A DNA stretch of 64,000 bases, taken from positions 3,162,001 through 3,226,000 of the forward strand of contig NZ_CP084090.1 in the NCBI RefSeq assembly GCF_020217425.1, read 5' to 3'. The position numbers and the translations under genes are program-made. The notes under the pieces were generated by a model. The model ran no database searches and was not told where the DNA came from. It saw only the letters and a list, made by a program, of their open reading frames with translations. The stretch is from Halomicrobium urmianum. Its GTDB lineage: Archaea > Halobacteriota > Halobacteria > Halobacteriales > Haloarculaceae. Positions within the stretch are counted from its first letter, which is position 1. The number at the start of each line of letters is the position of its first letter. Below are positions 51,989 to 61,900 of this stretch, piece after piece.

Positions 51989-53521
51989 CTACTCCTCCCG
52001 CGCCCAGTCCCTGGCCCGCTCGACGGCCTCGCCCCAGCGCTCGTACTTGGCGTCGACCTCGGCGGCGTCCCGCTGGGGTTCGAACTCGCGGTCGACCTGC
52101 CAGTTCTCCCGCAGTTCGTCCACGGAGTCCCAGTAGCCGACCGCGAGGCCGGCGGCGTAGGCCGACCCGAGCGCGGTCGTCTCGTCGACCTCGGGGCGCA
52201 CGATCCTCGTCTGGAGGATGTCGGCCTGGAGCTGACAGAGGAAGTCGTTCTTGACAGCGCCGCCGTCGACCCGGAGCTCGGTGGTCTCGACGCCGGCGTC
52301 GGCCTCCATCGCCTCCGCGACGTCCCGGGTCTGGTAGGCGATGGACTCCAGCGTCGCCCGGACGATGTGTTCCTTCCGCGTGCCGCGGGTCATCCCGACG
52401 ATGGTCCCGCGGGCGCGACCGTCCCAGTGGGGAGCGCCCAGCCCGGTGAACGCGGGGACGAGGTAGACGCCGTCGGTGGAGTCGACGCTGCGGGCCAGCT
52501 CGGCCGTCTGGGCCGCGTTGTTGATGAGGTCGACGTCCTCGAGCCACTCGACGGCGGCGCCGGTGATGAAGATGGAACCCTCCAGCGCGTACTGGACTGG
52601 TTCGCCCGAGCGCTGGAAGCCGATCGTCGTCAGCAGGCCGTGATCGGACTCGACGGCCTCCTCGCCGGTGTTGGTCAGGTAGAACGACCCCGTGCCGTAG
52701 GTGTTCTTGGCGTCGCCGCGGTCGAAGCAGGTCTGGCCGAACAGGGCGGCCTGCTGGTCGCCCAGCGCCCCCGCGACGGGGACCTCGGCGCCCAGGAAAC
52801 CATCGGGGTCGGTCGTGCCGTAGTACTCCTCGTCGGAGGAGGGTCGGACCTCGGGGAGCATCGCTTCGGGGACGCCGAACTCCGCCAGTAGCTCCTCGTC
52901 CCACGCCATCTCGTGGATGTCGTACAGCATGGTCCGGGAGGCGTTAGTCACGTCGGTGACGTGGTTCCCGGTCAGGTTGTAGACGAGCCACGAGTCGATC
53001 GTCCCCATCAGGAGGTCGCCGGCCTCGGCGCGCTCGCGGACGTCCTCGCCCCGCGAGGCAGTCAGCTTGAGCGGCTCGGCGTTGTCGAGGAGCCACTCGA
53101 CCTTCGTGGCCGAGAAGTACGCGTCCGCCTCCAGGCCGGTCTTCTCACGGATCCACGCGACCTTGTCCGCCTCCTGCAGTTGCTCGACGCGATCCGTGGT
53201 CCGGCGGTCCTGCCAGACCAGGGCGTTGTGGACCGGCTTGCCGGTGTCCGCGTCCCAGACCAGCGTCGTCTCGCGCTGGTTGGTGATCCCCACCGCCTCG
53301 AGTTGCTCGGCGTCGATACCCGCGCTCTCGAGGGCGTCGGTCACGACCGCCGTCGTGTTCTCCCAGATCTCGAGGGGATCGTGCTCGACCCATCCGGGCT
53401 CCGGGTAGATCTGTTCGTGTTTCTCGTACGCGTTCGCGACGACCTGGCCCCCGTGGTCGAAGACCATGAACCGGGTACCGGTCGTCCCCTGATCGATGGC
53501 GCCGACGTATGTGTCCGTCAT
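51989..53521 (-). CDS. glpK: Glycerol kinase
   Basis: 510 residues from MTDTYVGAIDQGTTGTRFMV (ATP-binding start of the FGGY family). WVEHDPLEIWENT, ITNQRETTLVWDADTGKPVH, NALVWQDRRTTD and GDQQAALFGQTCFDRGDAKN are glycerol-kinase signatures, and VDGGAVKNDFLCQLQADIL is the second FGGY motif. It makes sn-glycerol-3-phosphate, which the divergent GlpABC oxidises. AGTAAATAAC on the minus strand (53546-53555) is its TATA box, 29 bases from the ATG. An upstream in-frame ATG is not needed. Confidence 0.95.
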   Translation of the reverse strand: MTDTYVGAIDQGTTGTRFMVFDHGGQVVANAYEKHEQIYPEPGWVEHDPLEIWENTTAVVTDALESAGIDAEQLEAVGITNQRETTLVWDADTGKPVHNALVWQDRRTTDRVEQLQEADKVAWIREKTGLEADAYFSATKVEWLLDNAEPLKLTASRGEDVRERAEAGDLLMGTIDSWLVYNLTGNHVTDVTNASRTMLYDIHEMAWDEELLAEFGVPEAMLPEVRPSSDEEYYGTTDPDGFLGAEVPVAGALGDQQAALFGQTCFDRGDAKNTYGTGSFYLTNTGEEAVESDHGLLTTIGFQRSGEPVQYALEGSIFITGAAVEWLEDVDLINNAAQTAELARSVDSTDGVYLVPAFTGLGAPHWDGRARGTIVGMTRGTRKEHIVRATLESIAYQTRDVAEAMEADAGVETTELRVDGGAVKNDFLCQLQADILQTRIVRPEVDETTALGSAYAAGLAVGYWDSVDELRENWQVDREFEPQRDAAEVDAKYERWGEAVERARDWAREE

Positions 53522-53865
53522 GTGTGCTCCGTTGTGGTCGGACGGGTTATTTACTGCTGATAGCCGACCTAGCGTTAACAATACGGAGAATCATCATAAA
53601 TGTTGCTGCCGGTACGGGCGGCCCGGAGGAGCGCGCCTCGATCGGGTGAGGGGGCTCGCCAGTGTCAGTTACAGTCATTTCACTTCCGGAAGACGTCCAC
53701 AAACGTCCCAGACGGAGCAGCGTTCCGAGGACCGACGTACGATGCGAAGTCGCTCCTCCTCGTCTCCGCATACGGCTTCCTCGGGGCTGTCAGAAGCAAA
53801 TTTACCATCGAACTGTACCCGTCGGTAAAATAAAGTAGCTGGCCGAGAAACGCTTCGGGCGATAG
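53522..53865. promoter_or_regulatory. Divergent glpK / glpA control region
   Basis: 344 bases. The glpK TATA box is at 53546-53555 (minus strand). TAAAATAAA at 53826-53834 is the glpA TATA box, about 36 bases before the ATG, leaving a leader of a few bases. Between them are AT-rich patches (53575-53600, ACAATACGGAGAATCATCAT) suited to a repressor such as GlpR. No gene is seen; open frames here are short and non-acidic. Confidence 0.5.
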
Positions 53866-55602
53866 ATGGCATCGACACCCCACGTCGCCGTCGTCGGCGG
53901 CGGGTCGACCGGGACGGGCATCGCCCGGGACCTCGCGATGCGCGGGCTGGACGTCACGCTCGTCGAGCAGGGGAACCTGACTCACGGGACGACCGGCCGG
54001 ATGCACGGCCTGCTCCACAGCGGCGGCCGCTACGCCGTCTCGGACCGGTCCAGCGCCGAGGAGTGCATCGAGGAGAACCGCGTGCTCCGCGAGATCGCCG
54101 CCCACTGCGTCGAGGAGACGGGCGGCCTCTTCGTCAAGCGGCCCGAGGACCCCGAGGAGTACTTCGAGGAGAAACTGCGCGGCTGCGAGGCCTGTGGCAT
54201 CCCCGCGGAGGTGCTCTCGGGCCGGGAGGCCCGCCGTCGCGAGCCCCACCTCGCCGCGGACGTCGAGAAGGCCATCGCCGTCCCGGACGGCGCGGTCGAC
54301 CCCTTCAGGCTGGTCGTGGCCAACGCCGCGAGCGCCGGCCAGCACGGCGCCCGGATCGAGACTCACTCGAAGGTGACCGACCTGCTGGTCGAGGGCGGCG
54401 AGGTGGTCGGCGTCGAGGTCGAACACGGCGCGAAGAGCGGCGAGCGCGTCCACGGCGTCCAGTCCGGCCGAGAGCAGATCCGCGCCGACCACGTCGTCAA
54501 CGCGACCGGGGCGTGGGCCGGTCGCGTCGCCGAGATGGCCGGCCTCGACGTCGCCGTGCGGCCCTCGAAGGGCGTCATGACGATCATGAACGTCCGGCAG
54601 GTCGACACGGTGATCAACCACTGCCGGCCGAAGGGCGACGCCGACATCGTCGTCCCCCACGAGACGACGGCCATCCTCGGGACCACCGACGAGGAGGTCT
54701 CTGATCCCGAGGACTACCCGGAAGAGCAGTGGGAGGTCGACCTGGTGATCGACGAGCTCTCGGAGCTGATCCCGATCCTCGCGGAGGCCCGGACGATCCG
54801 CTCGTTCTGGGGCGTCCGGCCGCTGTACGAGCCGCCGGACGTGGGCAGCGAGGACCCGACCGACATCACCCGCGACTACTTCCTGCTCTCCCACGCCGAC
54901 CGCGACGGCGTCCCCGGGCTGACCTCTATCGTCGGCGGCAAGTTCACCACCTACCGCATGATGGCCGAGGAGATCGCCGACCACGTCTGCGACCGGTTCG
55001 GCGTCGACGCCGACTGCCGGACGGCCGACGTCCCGCTTCCCGGCAGCGAGGACGTCGACCTCCTCCGGGACTACATGGACGAGTTCGGCCTGCGATCGCC
55101 CATCGGCCGCCGCAGCGTCGAGCGCCTCGGCTCACGGGCCGACCGCGTGTTGCGGACGGACGAGCCCAACCCCGTCCTCTGTGACTGCGAGGGCGTCACC
55201 CGCGCGGAAGTCCGGGACGCGATCGACGACGTCGGCACCGACCTCAACGCCGTCCGGATCCGCACGCGCGCCTCGATGGGGAACTGCCAGGGCGGGTTCT
55301 GCTGTCACCGGCTGGCCGCGGAGCTCCACCCCGAGCACGGCGAACCCACGGTCCGTGACTCCTGGGACGACCTGCTACAGGAGCGCTGGAAGGGCCAGCG
55401 CCACGCCCTGTGGGGCCGGCAGCTCTCGCAGGCCATGCTCAACTACGCGCTGCACGCGACGACGCAGAACCGCGACCGCGATCCGGCCGCCGGCGGGCCG
55501 CCGCTCGACTACGACGCCTTCGACGACGGACCCGGGGCGACGGACGGACCGAGCGACGGCCGGTCGCCGACGGCGACCGACGGGGGCGACCATGGCGATT
55601 GA
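53866..55602 (+). CDS. glpA: Glycerol-3-phosphate dehydrogenase subunit A
   Basis: 578 residues. [20 protein letters not shown] is the FAD-binding motif and [16 protein letters not shown] the substrate loop of the GlpA/GlpD family. The C-terminal part holds a BFD-like [2Fe-2S] domain: [11 protein letters not shown], then [21 protein letters not shown] 40-residue acidic tail follows. GlpA oxidises glycerol-3-phosphate to dihydroxyacetone phosphate on the inner membrane face. glpB starts inside its last codons. Confidence 0.92.
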   Translation: MASTPHVAVVGGGSTGTGIARDLAMRGLDVTLVEQGNLTHGTTGRMHGLLHSGGRYAVSDRSSAEECIEENRVLREIAAHCVEETGGLFVKRPEDPEEYFEEKLRGCEACGIPAEVLSGREARRREPHLAADVEKAIAVPDGAVDPFRLVVANAASAGQHGARIETHSKVTDLLVEGGEVVGVEVEHGAKSGERVHGVQSGREQIRADHVVNATGAWAGRVAEMAGLDVAVRPSKGVMTIMNVRQVDTVINHCRPKGDADIVVPHETTAILGTTDEEVSDPEDYPEEQWEVDLVIDELSELIPILAEARTIRSFWGVRPLYEPPDVGSEDPTDITRDYFLLSHADRDGVPGLTSIVGGKFTTYRMMAEEIADHVCDRFGVDADCRTADVPLPGSEDVDLLRDYMDEFGLRSPIGRRSVERLGSRADRVLRTDEPNPVLCDCEGVTRAEVRDAIDDVGTDLNAVRIRTRASMGNCQGGFCCHRLAAELHPEHGEPTVRDSWDDLLQERWKGQRHALWGRQLSQAMLNYALHATTQNRDRDPAAGGPPLDYDAFDDGPGATDGPSDGRSPTATDGGDHGD

Positions 55603-56854
55603 GTCCGACGTCCTCGTGATCGGCGGCGGCCTCGCGGGGCTCACGGCCGGCATCTCGGCCGCGCGCGAGGGCGCCCACGTGCGACTGATCACCCACAAGC
55701 AGAGCACGCTCAGGCAGGCCTCCGGGCTCGTCGACGTGCTCGGCTACGTCGACGGCGAGCCGGTGGCGGATCCCTTCGCGGCCGTTCCCGACCTCCCCGC
55801 GGACCACCCCTATCGGATCGTCGGCGAGTCCGGCGTCCGCGAGGGACTCGCGCTGTTCGACGACGTCACCGACTACCGCGGCGACCACACCGACCGGAAC
55901 GCCCTGGTCCCGACCCACGGCGGGACGGTCAAACCGACGGCGCGGTACCCGGCGAGCGCGGCGGCCGGGCTGGCCTCGGACGACCGGGACGCCCTGCTCG
56001 TGGGCTTCGAGACGCTGGTCGACTTCGACGCCCCGCTGGCCGCCGACCACCTCGGAGCGGCCGGCGCGCCCTTCGCGGCCGACGGCGCAACCGTGCGCTT
56101 CCCCGGGGACCTCAGGCCGGACGCGAAGGTGACGCGCTACGCCCACCTGCTGGACGAGAATCGACCGGTCGACGTTGACGGCCGGCGGCTCCCCGCCTGC
56201 GAGGCCCTCGCCGAACGCGTCCGGCCGCACCTCGACGGCCACGAGCGGGTCGGGTTTCCGGCGGTCCTCGGCGACGACGACCCCGCCGCCGTCCGGGCCG
56301 CGCTGGCAGCGGAACTCGGTGCGGACGTGTTCGAGGTCCCCATGGGACCGCCGTCGTTGCCGGGCCTGCGCCTGGCTGACCGCCTGTACGACGCGCTCGA
56401 CGAGGCGGGTGCGAGCCTCGAGACCGGCGTCCCCGTCGTCGACCACGAGGGCGGCGACCGAATCGAGCGCGTGCTCGTCGACCGCAAGGGCGCGACGGTT
56501 CCCTACGCGGCCGACCAGTACGTCCTCGCGACTGGCGGCCTCGTCGGCAAGGGCGTCGAGTCCGACCGCGGGGGCGTGCGCGAACCGGTGTTCGACTGCC
56601 GCGTTCCCCACCCCGCCGACCGGTACGACTGGTTCGAGGACGGCGTCTTCGGCGACCACGCGTTCGCCCGCTTCGGCGTCGATCCGGACGGCGAACTGCG
56701 GCCGACCGACGAGCGCGGCGACCCCGAGTTCGAGAACGTGCGCGCCGCCGGGAGCGTGCTCGGCGGCTACGACTTCCCGGCCGAGAAGTCCGGTGCCGGC
56801 GTGTCGCTGGCGACGGGCCGCTCGGCCGGCGTACTGGCGACGGAGGCACTATGA
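55592..56854 (+). CDS. glpB: Glycerol-3-phosphate dehydrogenase subunit B
   Basis: 420 residues, [20 protein letters not shown], an FAD/FMN-binding fold, with [17 protein letters not shown] early and [20 protein letters not shown] near the C-terminus, as in anaerobic GlpB. It overlaps the end of glpA by 11 bases and the start of glpC by four, so translation is coupled. It links GlpA electrons to GlpC. Confidence 0.9.
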   Translation: MAIESDVLVIGGGLAGLTAGISAAREGAHVRLITHKQSTLRQASGLVDVLGYVDGEPVADPFAAVPDLPADHPYRIVGESGVREGLALFDDVTDYRGDHTDRNALVPTHGGTVKPTARYPASAAAGLASDDRDALLVGFETLVDFDAPLAADHLGAAGAPFAADGATVRFPGDLRPDAKVTRYAHLLDENRPVDVDGRRLPACEALAERVRPHLDGHERVGFPAVLGDDDPAAVRAALAAELGADVFEVPMGPPSLPGLRLADRLYDALDEAGASLETGVPVVDHEGGDRIERVLVDRKGATVPYAADQYVLATGGLVGKGVESDRGGVREPVFDCRVPHPADRYDWFEDGVFGDHAFARFGVDPDGELRPTDERGDPEFENVRAAGSVLGGYDFPAEKSGAGVSLATGRSAGVLATEAL

Positions 56855-58323
56855 CTGGCGAGGACACACAGGATTCGAGTGACGGAGGCGCACAGGACGG
56901 CGCGGACGACCCCGACGTCGAGACCGACGGCGGCGCGGTCGGTCCCGGCGACGGGCGAGACGACGCCGGGTTCGCGCCCGCGGAACCGACCGCCGGCGAG
57001 GACTTCGAACCCGTCCAGGTGTTCCCGGACGAGGAGACGATGGACCTCCGGCCCGGGGCGGACGACTGCTACAAGTGCTCGACCTGCGACGTCAACTGCC
57101 CGGTCGCCGAGGTGGACGACGACTTCCCCGGCCCGAAGTTCCAGGGACCGGAGCAGTGGCGCCTCAAGCAGAACGAGGAGGACTACGACGTCGACGAGTC
57201 GATCACCTCCTGTTCGAATTGCATGCGCTGCGACGACGCCTGCCCGTCGGGCGTCCCGCTCTCCCAGATGCACAACGAGGCCCGCGGCGAGTTCGTCCGC
57301 GAGGAGATGTCGCTCCTCTCCCCGAAGTACTGGCGTAACCGGATCCTCGCCAACTACCGCGTCTCGGCGCAGGTCGCCAGCGTGGTCCCGCGGCTGGCCA
57401 ACGCCGCGATGAACTTCGGGCCGGCGCGCTGGGTCATGGAGAAGACGCTGGGCGTCACCAGCGAGCGCGAGTTCCCCGAGTTCGCCGAGCAGACGTTCCG
57501 CGAGTGGTGGACCGCCCGCGGCGGCGCGGCGGCGTCCCGACAGAACGCCCGCGAGGCCCGGCAGCGTCGGGGCGACCCGGTCGACGCCGACAGACGGGTG
57601 GCCTACTTCCACGGCTGCTACGCCAACTACAACACGCCCGAGGTGGCGAAGGCGCTGGTCCGCGTCTACGAGCACTTCGGCTACGAACTCGTCGTCCCGG
57701 AGCAGCGCTGCTCGGGGACGCCGATGTTCGCCAACGGGATGCTATCGGACGCCCGTCGGGACGCCGAAGTGAACGTCTCCTCGCTGGCCGACCTCGTCGA
57801 TCGTGGCTACGACGCGGTCTGCTCCTGTACCTCCTGCTCGATGGCCATCCGCCAGGAGTACCCGGAGCTGTTCGACTTCGAGGGCACCGGCGAGGTGGCC
57901 GGTAGCACCTTCGAGGCGCTGGAGTACCTCCGGATCAACGAGGACCTGCGGGGCGAACTCGCCGACGCGAGCGTCGACGGGTTCGACGACCTGGCCTACC
58001 ACGCGCCCTGCCACGCCCGCAACCAGGGGCTCTCCCGACAGGCCGTCGAGCTGTTCCGCGAGCTCGACGGGGTGGCCGTCGAGGACGTCGGCGACTCCTG
58101 CTCCGGCATCTCGGGCACCTACGGCTGGAAGGCCGAGAAGTACGACGTCTCCATGGAAATCGGCGAGGAGATGTTCGAACACATGGAAGACGCCCCGGGC
58201 GAGACCGGCCTCACCGAGTGCCCGACCTGTTCGATGCAGATGGAACACGGCACCGGCTACGAGATTCGCCACCCGCTAGAAGTAATCGAGGAAGCGCTCG
58301 TCGACGACCGCGTCGGCGTCTGA
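56851..58323 (+). CDS. glpC: Glycerol-3-phosphate dehydrogenase subunit C (Fe-S)
   Basis: 490 residues. An acidic N-terminal extension of about 70 residues precedes two ferredoxin-type clusters: CYKCSTCDVNCP near residue 74 and SCSNCMRCDDACPSG near 122. Two CCG-type cysteine domains follow (about 245-335 with CSGTPMF and CSCTSCSMA; about 370-470 with HAPCHARNQG, CSGISGTYG and CPTCSMQ). GlpC docks GlpAB to the membrane and passes electrons to menaquinone. It is the last gene of the glpABC operon. Confidence 0.92.
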   Translation: MTGEDTQDSSDGGAQDGADDPDVETDGGAVGPGDGRDDAGFAPAEPTAGEDFEPVQVFPDEETMDLRPGADDCYKCSTCDVNCPVAEVDDDFPGPKFQGPEQWRLKQNEEDYDVDESITSCSNCMRCDDACPSGVPLSQMHNEARGEFVREEMSLLSPKYWRNRILANYRVSAQVASVVPRLANAAMNFGPARWVMEKTLGVTSEREFPEFAEQTFREWWTARGGAAASRQNAREARQRRGDPVDADRRVAYFHGCYANYNTPEVAKALVRVYEHFGYELVVPEQRCSGTPMFANGMLSDARRDAEVNVSSLADLVDRGYDAVCSCTSCSMAIRQEYPELFDFEGTGEVAGSTFEALEYLRINEDLRGELADASVDGFDDLAYHAPCHARNQGLSRQAVELFRELDGVAVEDVGDSCSGISGTYGWKAEKYDVSMEIGEEMFEHMEDAPGETGLTECPTCSMQMEHGTGYEIRHPLEVIEEALVDDRVGV

Positions 58324-58379
58324 GCGCCGTTCGTTGTCGCCGCGGACGACCCGTGCGGCTCGTCGCCGCGATCCCGTCC

Positions 58380-58829
58380 TCAGTCGCCGCGGACGAACGT
58401 GACAGGCGCGGGCGACTCCAGCATGACCTCCTGGGCCGTCGAGCCGAAGACGGCCTTCCCGGTCGGCGAGCGCTTGCGGCCGCCGACGATCACCAGGTCG
58501 GCGGACTCATCCTCCGCCATGGAGACGATCTGCTCGCCATGGTTCCCGACCCGTCCGGTGATCCGGTAGTCGATGGCCGCCTCGTCGAGGCTGGCGGCGA
58601 TGTCGCGGACCGTCGAGTGCCGCCGCGCGACCTCGTCGGGCGTGGCCTCCGACGAATTAGCGAAGTCCAGCCGTCCGACCGCGCTGTCGAACTCCTCGTC
58701 GGTGAACACGTGGACGAGGACGATCGTGGCCCCGGCCGGCCCGGCGATGTCGACGGCCGCCTCGGTCATCGCGTCGATCCTGTCTCTGTCTCCCGGCCCG
58801 AGGGCCAGCAAGACGGTGTCTAGTGCCAT
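58380..58829 (-). CDS. Universal stress protein (UspA family)
   Basis: 149 residues from MALDTVLLALGPGDRDRIDA. The ATP-binding pattern G-2x-G-9x-G(S/T) is seen in VGGRKRSPTGKAVFGSTAQE, with LESPAPVTFVRG closing the fold. It is a single Usp domain. It is convergent with glpC and has its own promoter, so the neighbours give no clear role. Confidence 0.85.
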   Translation of the reverse strand: MALDTVLLALGPGDRDRIDAMTEAAVDIAGPAGATIVLVHVFTDEEFDSAVGRLDFANSSEATPDEVARRHSTVRDIAASLDEAAIDYRITGRVGNHGEQIVSMAEDESADLVIVGGRKRSPTGKAVFGSTAQEVMLESPAPVTFVRGD

Positions 58830-58966
58830 ATGTTGACGTTTCCGCGGCGGTACAAATGTGTTCGGGGCGCGACAGGACATGGGGCGTGAAATCTACGACA
58901 GCTGCGGTGAAATGAATCTGCGAAGCGGTCGGTCGAGCGACGCTCCCGGCCGCGGCGGCGCCGGGA

Positions 58967-61663
58967 TCACCCGGTGTTCTTCATCCCGGCGGCGACGCCC
59001 TGCACCGTCAGCCGGAGGGTGCGCCGCTCGGTCTCGGTGAGGTGGGACTGGTCGAGCAGGCTGACCTGCAGGAGGTTCAGCGGGTCGACGTAGGGGTTGC
59101 GGCGCTCGAGGTTCTCCTCGAGCCAGTCGCGGCGCAGCAGGCTGTCCCGGCCCGTGATCTCCTTGACGAGGTCGACCGTCTCCTCGTACTCCTCGCGGAC
59201 GCGCGGGAAGATGCGCTCGCGCAGGTCCTCGTCGGCGAGGTCGGCGTACTTCTCGGCGATCTCCATGTCGGTCCGGGCCAGCGCGAGCGACGCGTTGTCC
59301 AGCTTGGTCCGGAAGAACGGCCACTCCTCGTACATCTCCTGTAGCGTCTCGACGTCGCCGCCGTCGTCGAGGTACGCCTGGATGCCCGTGGCGATGGAGT
59401 ACCAGCCGGGGACGATACAGCGGGCCTGCGTCCACGAGAACACCCACGGGATGGCCCGCAGATCGTCGACGGAGCGATCCTCGCTGCGCGAGGCCGGCCG
59501 CGAGCCCATGTTGAGGTTCTCGATGACCGTGATCGGCGTCGCCTGCTCGAAGTACTCCACGAAGCCGTCGGTCTCCAGCAGGTCCACGTACTCCTCGCGG
59601 GCGGCCTCGGAGGCCGTCTCCATGGCCGCCTCCCACTCCTCGGGAATCTCCTCGACAGGCTCCTGCATCGCCTCGTAGCGGGCCCGCATCTGGGCGTCGA
59701 GCATCTGCTCTAAGTTCCGCTCGGCAATCGACGGGTTGGCGTACTTCTCGGCGATGGTCTCGCCCTGCTCGGTGAACTTGATCTGCCCGGAGACGGTCTC
59801 GTTGGGCAGCGCCAGCATGGCGTCGTTCATCGGGCCGCCGCCCCGGGAGATGGAGCCGCCGCGGCCGTGGAACAGGCGCATCTCCACGTCGAAGTCGTCG
59901 GTGATGCTGGCGAGGCGCTTCTGGTTGCGGTAGAGGCTCCAGTTCGCCGCCAGGAAGCCGTTCTCCTTGTTGGAGTCGGAGTAGCCCAGCATGATCTCCT
60001 GGACGCCGTCGCGGGCCTCGAGCGCCTGCGAGTAGGCCTCGTTCTCGAAGAGGGTGCCCATGATGCGGCGGGCGCCGTCGAGCGCGTACTTCGACTCCAG
60101 CAGCGGGACGATGTCGAACCCGCAGTAGCCCGGCAGGTCGACGATTCCGGCCTGGTCGCCGAGGAAGAGCACTTCCAGCGCGTGCGACGGCTCCTCACAC
60201 CAGGAGATGGCGTACGTGTCGATGGCGTTGACGCCGAACTCCTTCTGCCACTCGGCGGCCCTGCGGAACCGGCGGATGACCCGCTCGGCGTCGTCGGAGA
60301 GCTCTTCGGTGGCCTCCATGTCGATGACCTGATCGTCCTGGAGGATGGCGTCGGTCAGCAGTTCGACGCGGCCGTCCTCGTCGCGGTCCTTGTAGTCGAT
60401 GCCCTCGCGTTCGAGCGCCTCGTCGATGGCGTCGGTGTGCATCGCGCGGTGGTCGCGCAGGTCGAGGCTGGCGAGGTTGAAGCCGAACGTGTCGACCTTG
60501 CGCACCAGCGGGTCGACGTGTGCCTCGGCGATGACCCCGGCGCCGTTCGCCCGGAGGTCGTCGGCCAGGATGCGGAGGTCCGCGAGGAACTCGTCCTCGT
60601 CGTCGTAGCCGCCGGAGCGGACGTCACCGACGCGCAGCACCGACTCGCGCATGAGCTTGAGCTTCTGGCGGTAGGGCTCGTCGGGGTAGCGCTCCTCGGC
60701 CTCGTCGGCCACGCCGGGGAGGTCGTCCTTGTGCTCCGCGAGCCGTTCGTCGAAGGCCTCGCCCGTCTCGATGTTGCTGGCGTCCTGGCTCAGGATGCCG
60801 GACATCTCCTTGAGCCGGTCGCGGTACATCGGCAGGACGACCTCGCGCTGGCGCTCCAGCGTCTCCTCGGTCACTTCGGGCGTGACGAAGGGGTTGCCGT
60901 CGCGGTCGGAGCCGGCCCACGAACGGAACTCGTAGAGCTTCGGGACCTCGACGTCCTCGTCGAACTCCGCCTCGACGGCCCGCTCCAGCTCGTCGTACAC
61001 GTCGTCGATGACGTCGAAGAGGACGTTCTCGAGGTACCACTGGACGTTCAGCGCCTCGTCGGTCACCTCGGGCCGGCGGTCCCGGACCTGCGGGGTCTGC
61101 CAGAGGCTAGTGACCTCCGCCTCGAGGTCCCGCTCGACGTGCTCCTCTTCGCGGTCGGTGAGGCGGACCTCGTCCAGCGTCTCGAGGTCGTGGGCGACGT
61201 TCCGGAGCTTGGCCTTCACCGTCTTCCGGCGGGCCTCGGTCGGGTGCGCCGTGAACGTCGGCTGGATGAGGACGTCCTCAAGCACCGCCTGGATCGTCCG
61301 GGCGTCGGCGCCCGCCTCGGAGAGCTTCCGGACGGCGTCCGCGACGCTGTCCTCCAGCGTGCCCTCCTGGGTCCCCTCCCGGATCTCGCGGACCCGCTCG
61401 CGCTCCTCGGCGAGGTTGATCAGCTCGAAGTACGTCGTGAACGCCCGGGCCACGATGTCCTGCATCTCGGGGTCCAGACGCGCTATCGTCTGCTCGACGT
61501 CCTCCCGGGAGTCGGCGTCCCCGCGGCGATACTCGACCGACGACGTCCGGATCTGTTCAACTATGTCGAACGCTTCGGTCGAGCACTGCGCCTCGACGAT
61601 GTCGCCGACCAGTTCTCCGAGCTCTCGTACGTCTTGATTGATCTCCCTGGCGTGCAAAGTCAT
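58967..61663 (-). CDS. ppc: Phosphoenolpyruvate carboxylase
   Basis: 898 residues, the bacterial-type enzyme. FTAHPTEARRKTVKAKLRN (catalytic His), then VMLGYSDSNKENGFLAANW and RLFHGRGGSISRGGGP are the main active-site motifs, and the terminus GVAAGMKNTG is the canonical C-terminus. It fixes bicarbonate on PEP to make oxaloacetate, refilling the citric acid cycle. A 9-bp inverted repeat stands between the TATA box and the start (61668-61690), suggesting control by a repressor. It competes for PEP with pyruvate kinase at 46794. Confidence 0.95.
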   Translation of the reverse strand: MTLHAREINQDVRELGELVGDIVEAQCSTEAFDIVEQIRTSSVEYRRGDADSREDVEQTIARLDPEMQDIVARAFTTYFELINLAEERERVREIREGTQEGTLEDSVADAVRKLSEAGADARTIQAVLEDVLIQPTFTAHPTEARRKTVKAKLRNVAHDLETLDEVRLTDREEEHVERDLEAEVTSLWQTPQVRDRRPEVTDEALNVQWYLENVLFDVIDDVYDELERAVEAEFDEDVEVPKLYEFRSWAGSDRDGNPFVTPEVTEETLERQREVVLPMYRDRLKEMSGILSQDASNIETGEAFDERLAEHKDDLPGVADEAEERYPDEPYRQKLKLMRESVLRVGDVRSGGYDDEDEFLADLRILADDLRANGAGVIAEAHVDPLVRKVDTFGFNLASLDLRDHRAMHTDAIDEALEREGIDYKDRDEDGRVELLTDAILQDDQVIDMEATEELSDDAERVIRRFRRAAEWQKEFGVNAIDTYAISWCEEPSHALEVLFLGDQAGIVDLPGYCGFDIVPLLESKYALDGARRIMGTLFENEAYSQALEARDGVQEIMLGYSDSNKENGFLAANWSLYRNQKRLASITDDFDVEMRLFHGRGGSISRGGGPMNDAMLALPNETVSGQIKFTEQGETIAEKYANPSIAERNLEQMLDAQMRARYEAMQEPVEEIPEEWEAAMETASEAAREEYVDLLETDGFVEYFEQATPITVIENLNMGSRPASRSEDRSVDDLRAIPWVFSWTQARCIVPGWYSIATGIQAYLDDGGDVETLQEMYEEWPFFRTKLDNASLALARTDMEIAEKYADLADEDLRERIFPRVREEYEETVDLVKEITGRDSLLRRDWLEENLERRNPYVDPLNLLQVSLLDQSHLTETERRTLRLTVQGVAAGMKNTG

Positions 61664-61667
61664 TACA

Positions 61668-61690
61668 TACCCCTCCCGAGTGGAGGGGTA
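61668..61690. promoter_or_regulatory. Perfect inverted repeat at the ppc promoter
   Basis: TACCCCTCC (61668-61676) and GGAGGGGTA (61682-61690) with loop CGAGT. Directly upstream is AGTTTTACC on the minus strand, the likely TATA box, about 27 bases from the ATG at 61663. The repeat fills the space from the TATA box to the transcript start, the place of a repressor operator. It could also form a stem if transcription starts further upstream. The rest of the gap to 61900 has only a possible TATA patch (TAGTTATATGAATG, near 61798). Confidence 0.6.
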
Positions 61691-61900
61691 AAACTTTAGC
61701 GAAACCGAGACTTAATGTCGAGAATCCGCTACGTTTTCTACACGTACTTTCCGACGAGATTTTCCGCCACAGTCCGTCGACCGGCCGTCTACCCAATAGT
61801 TATATGAATGACGGTTCGTGGTAGGGAGACGCCTGTTCGGTATCGTTGAATGTCTGCCGGAGCGCTATCGTCCGCGACCGGCCCCGGTTCGCTACGCCGG

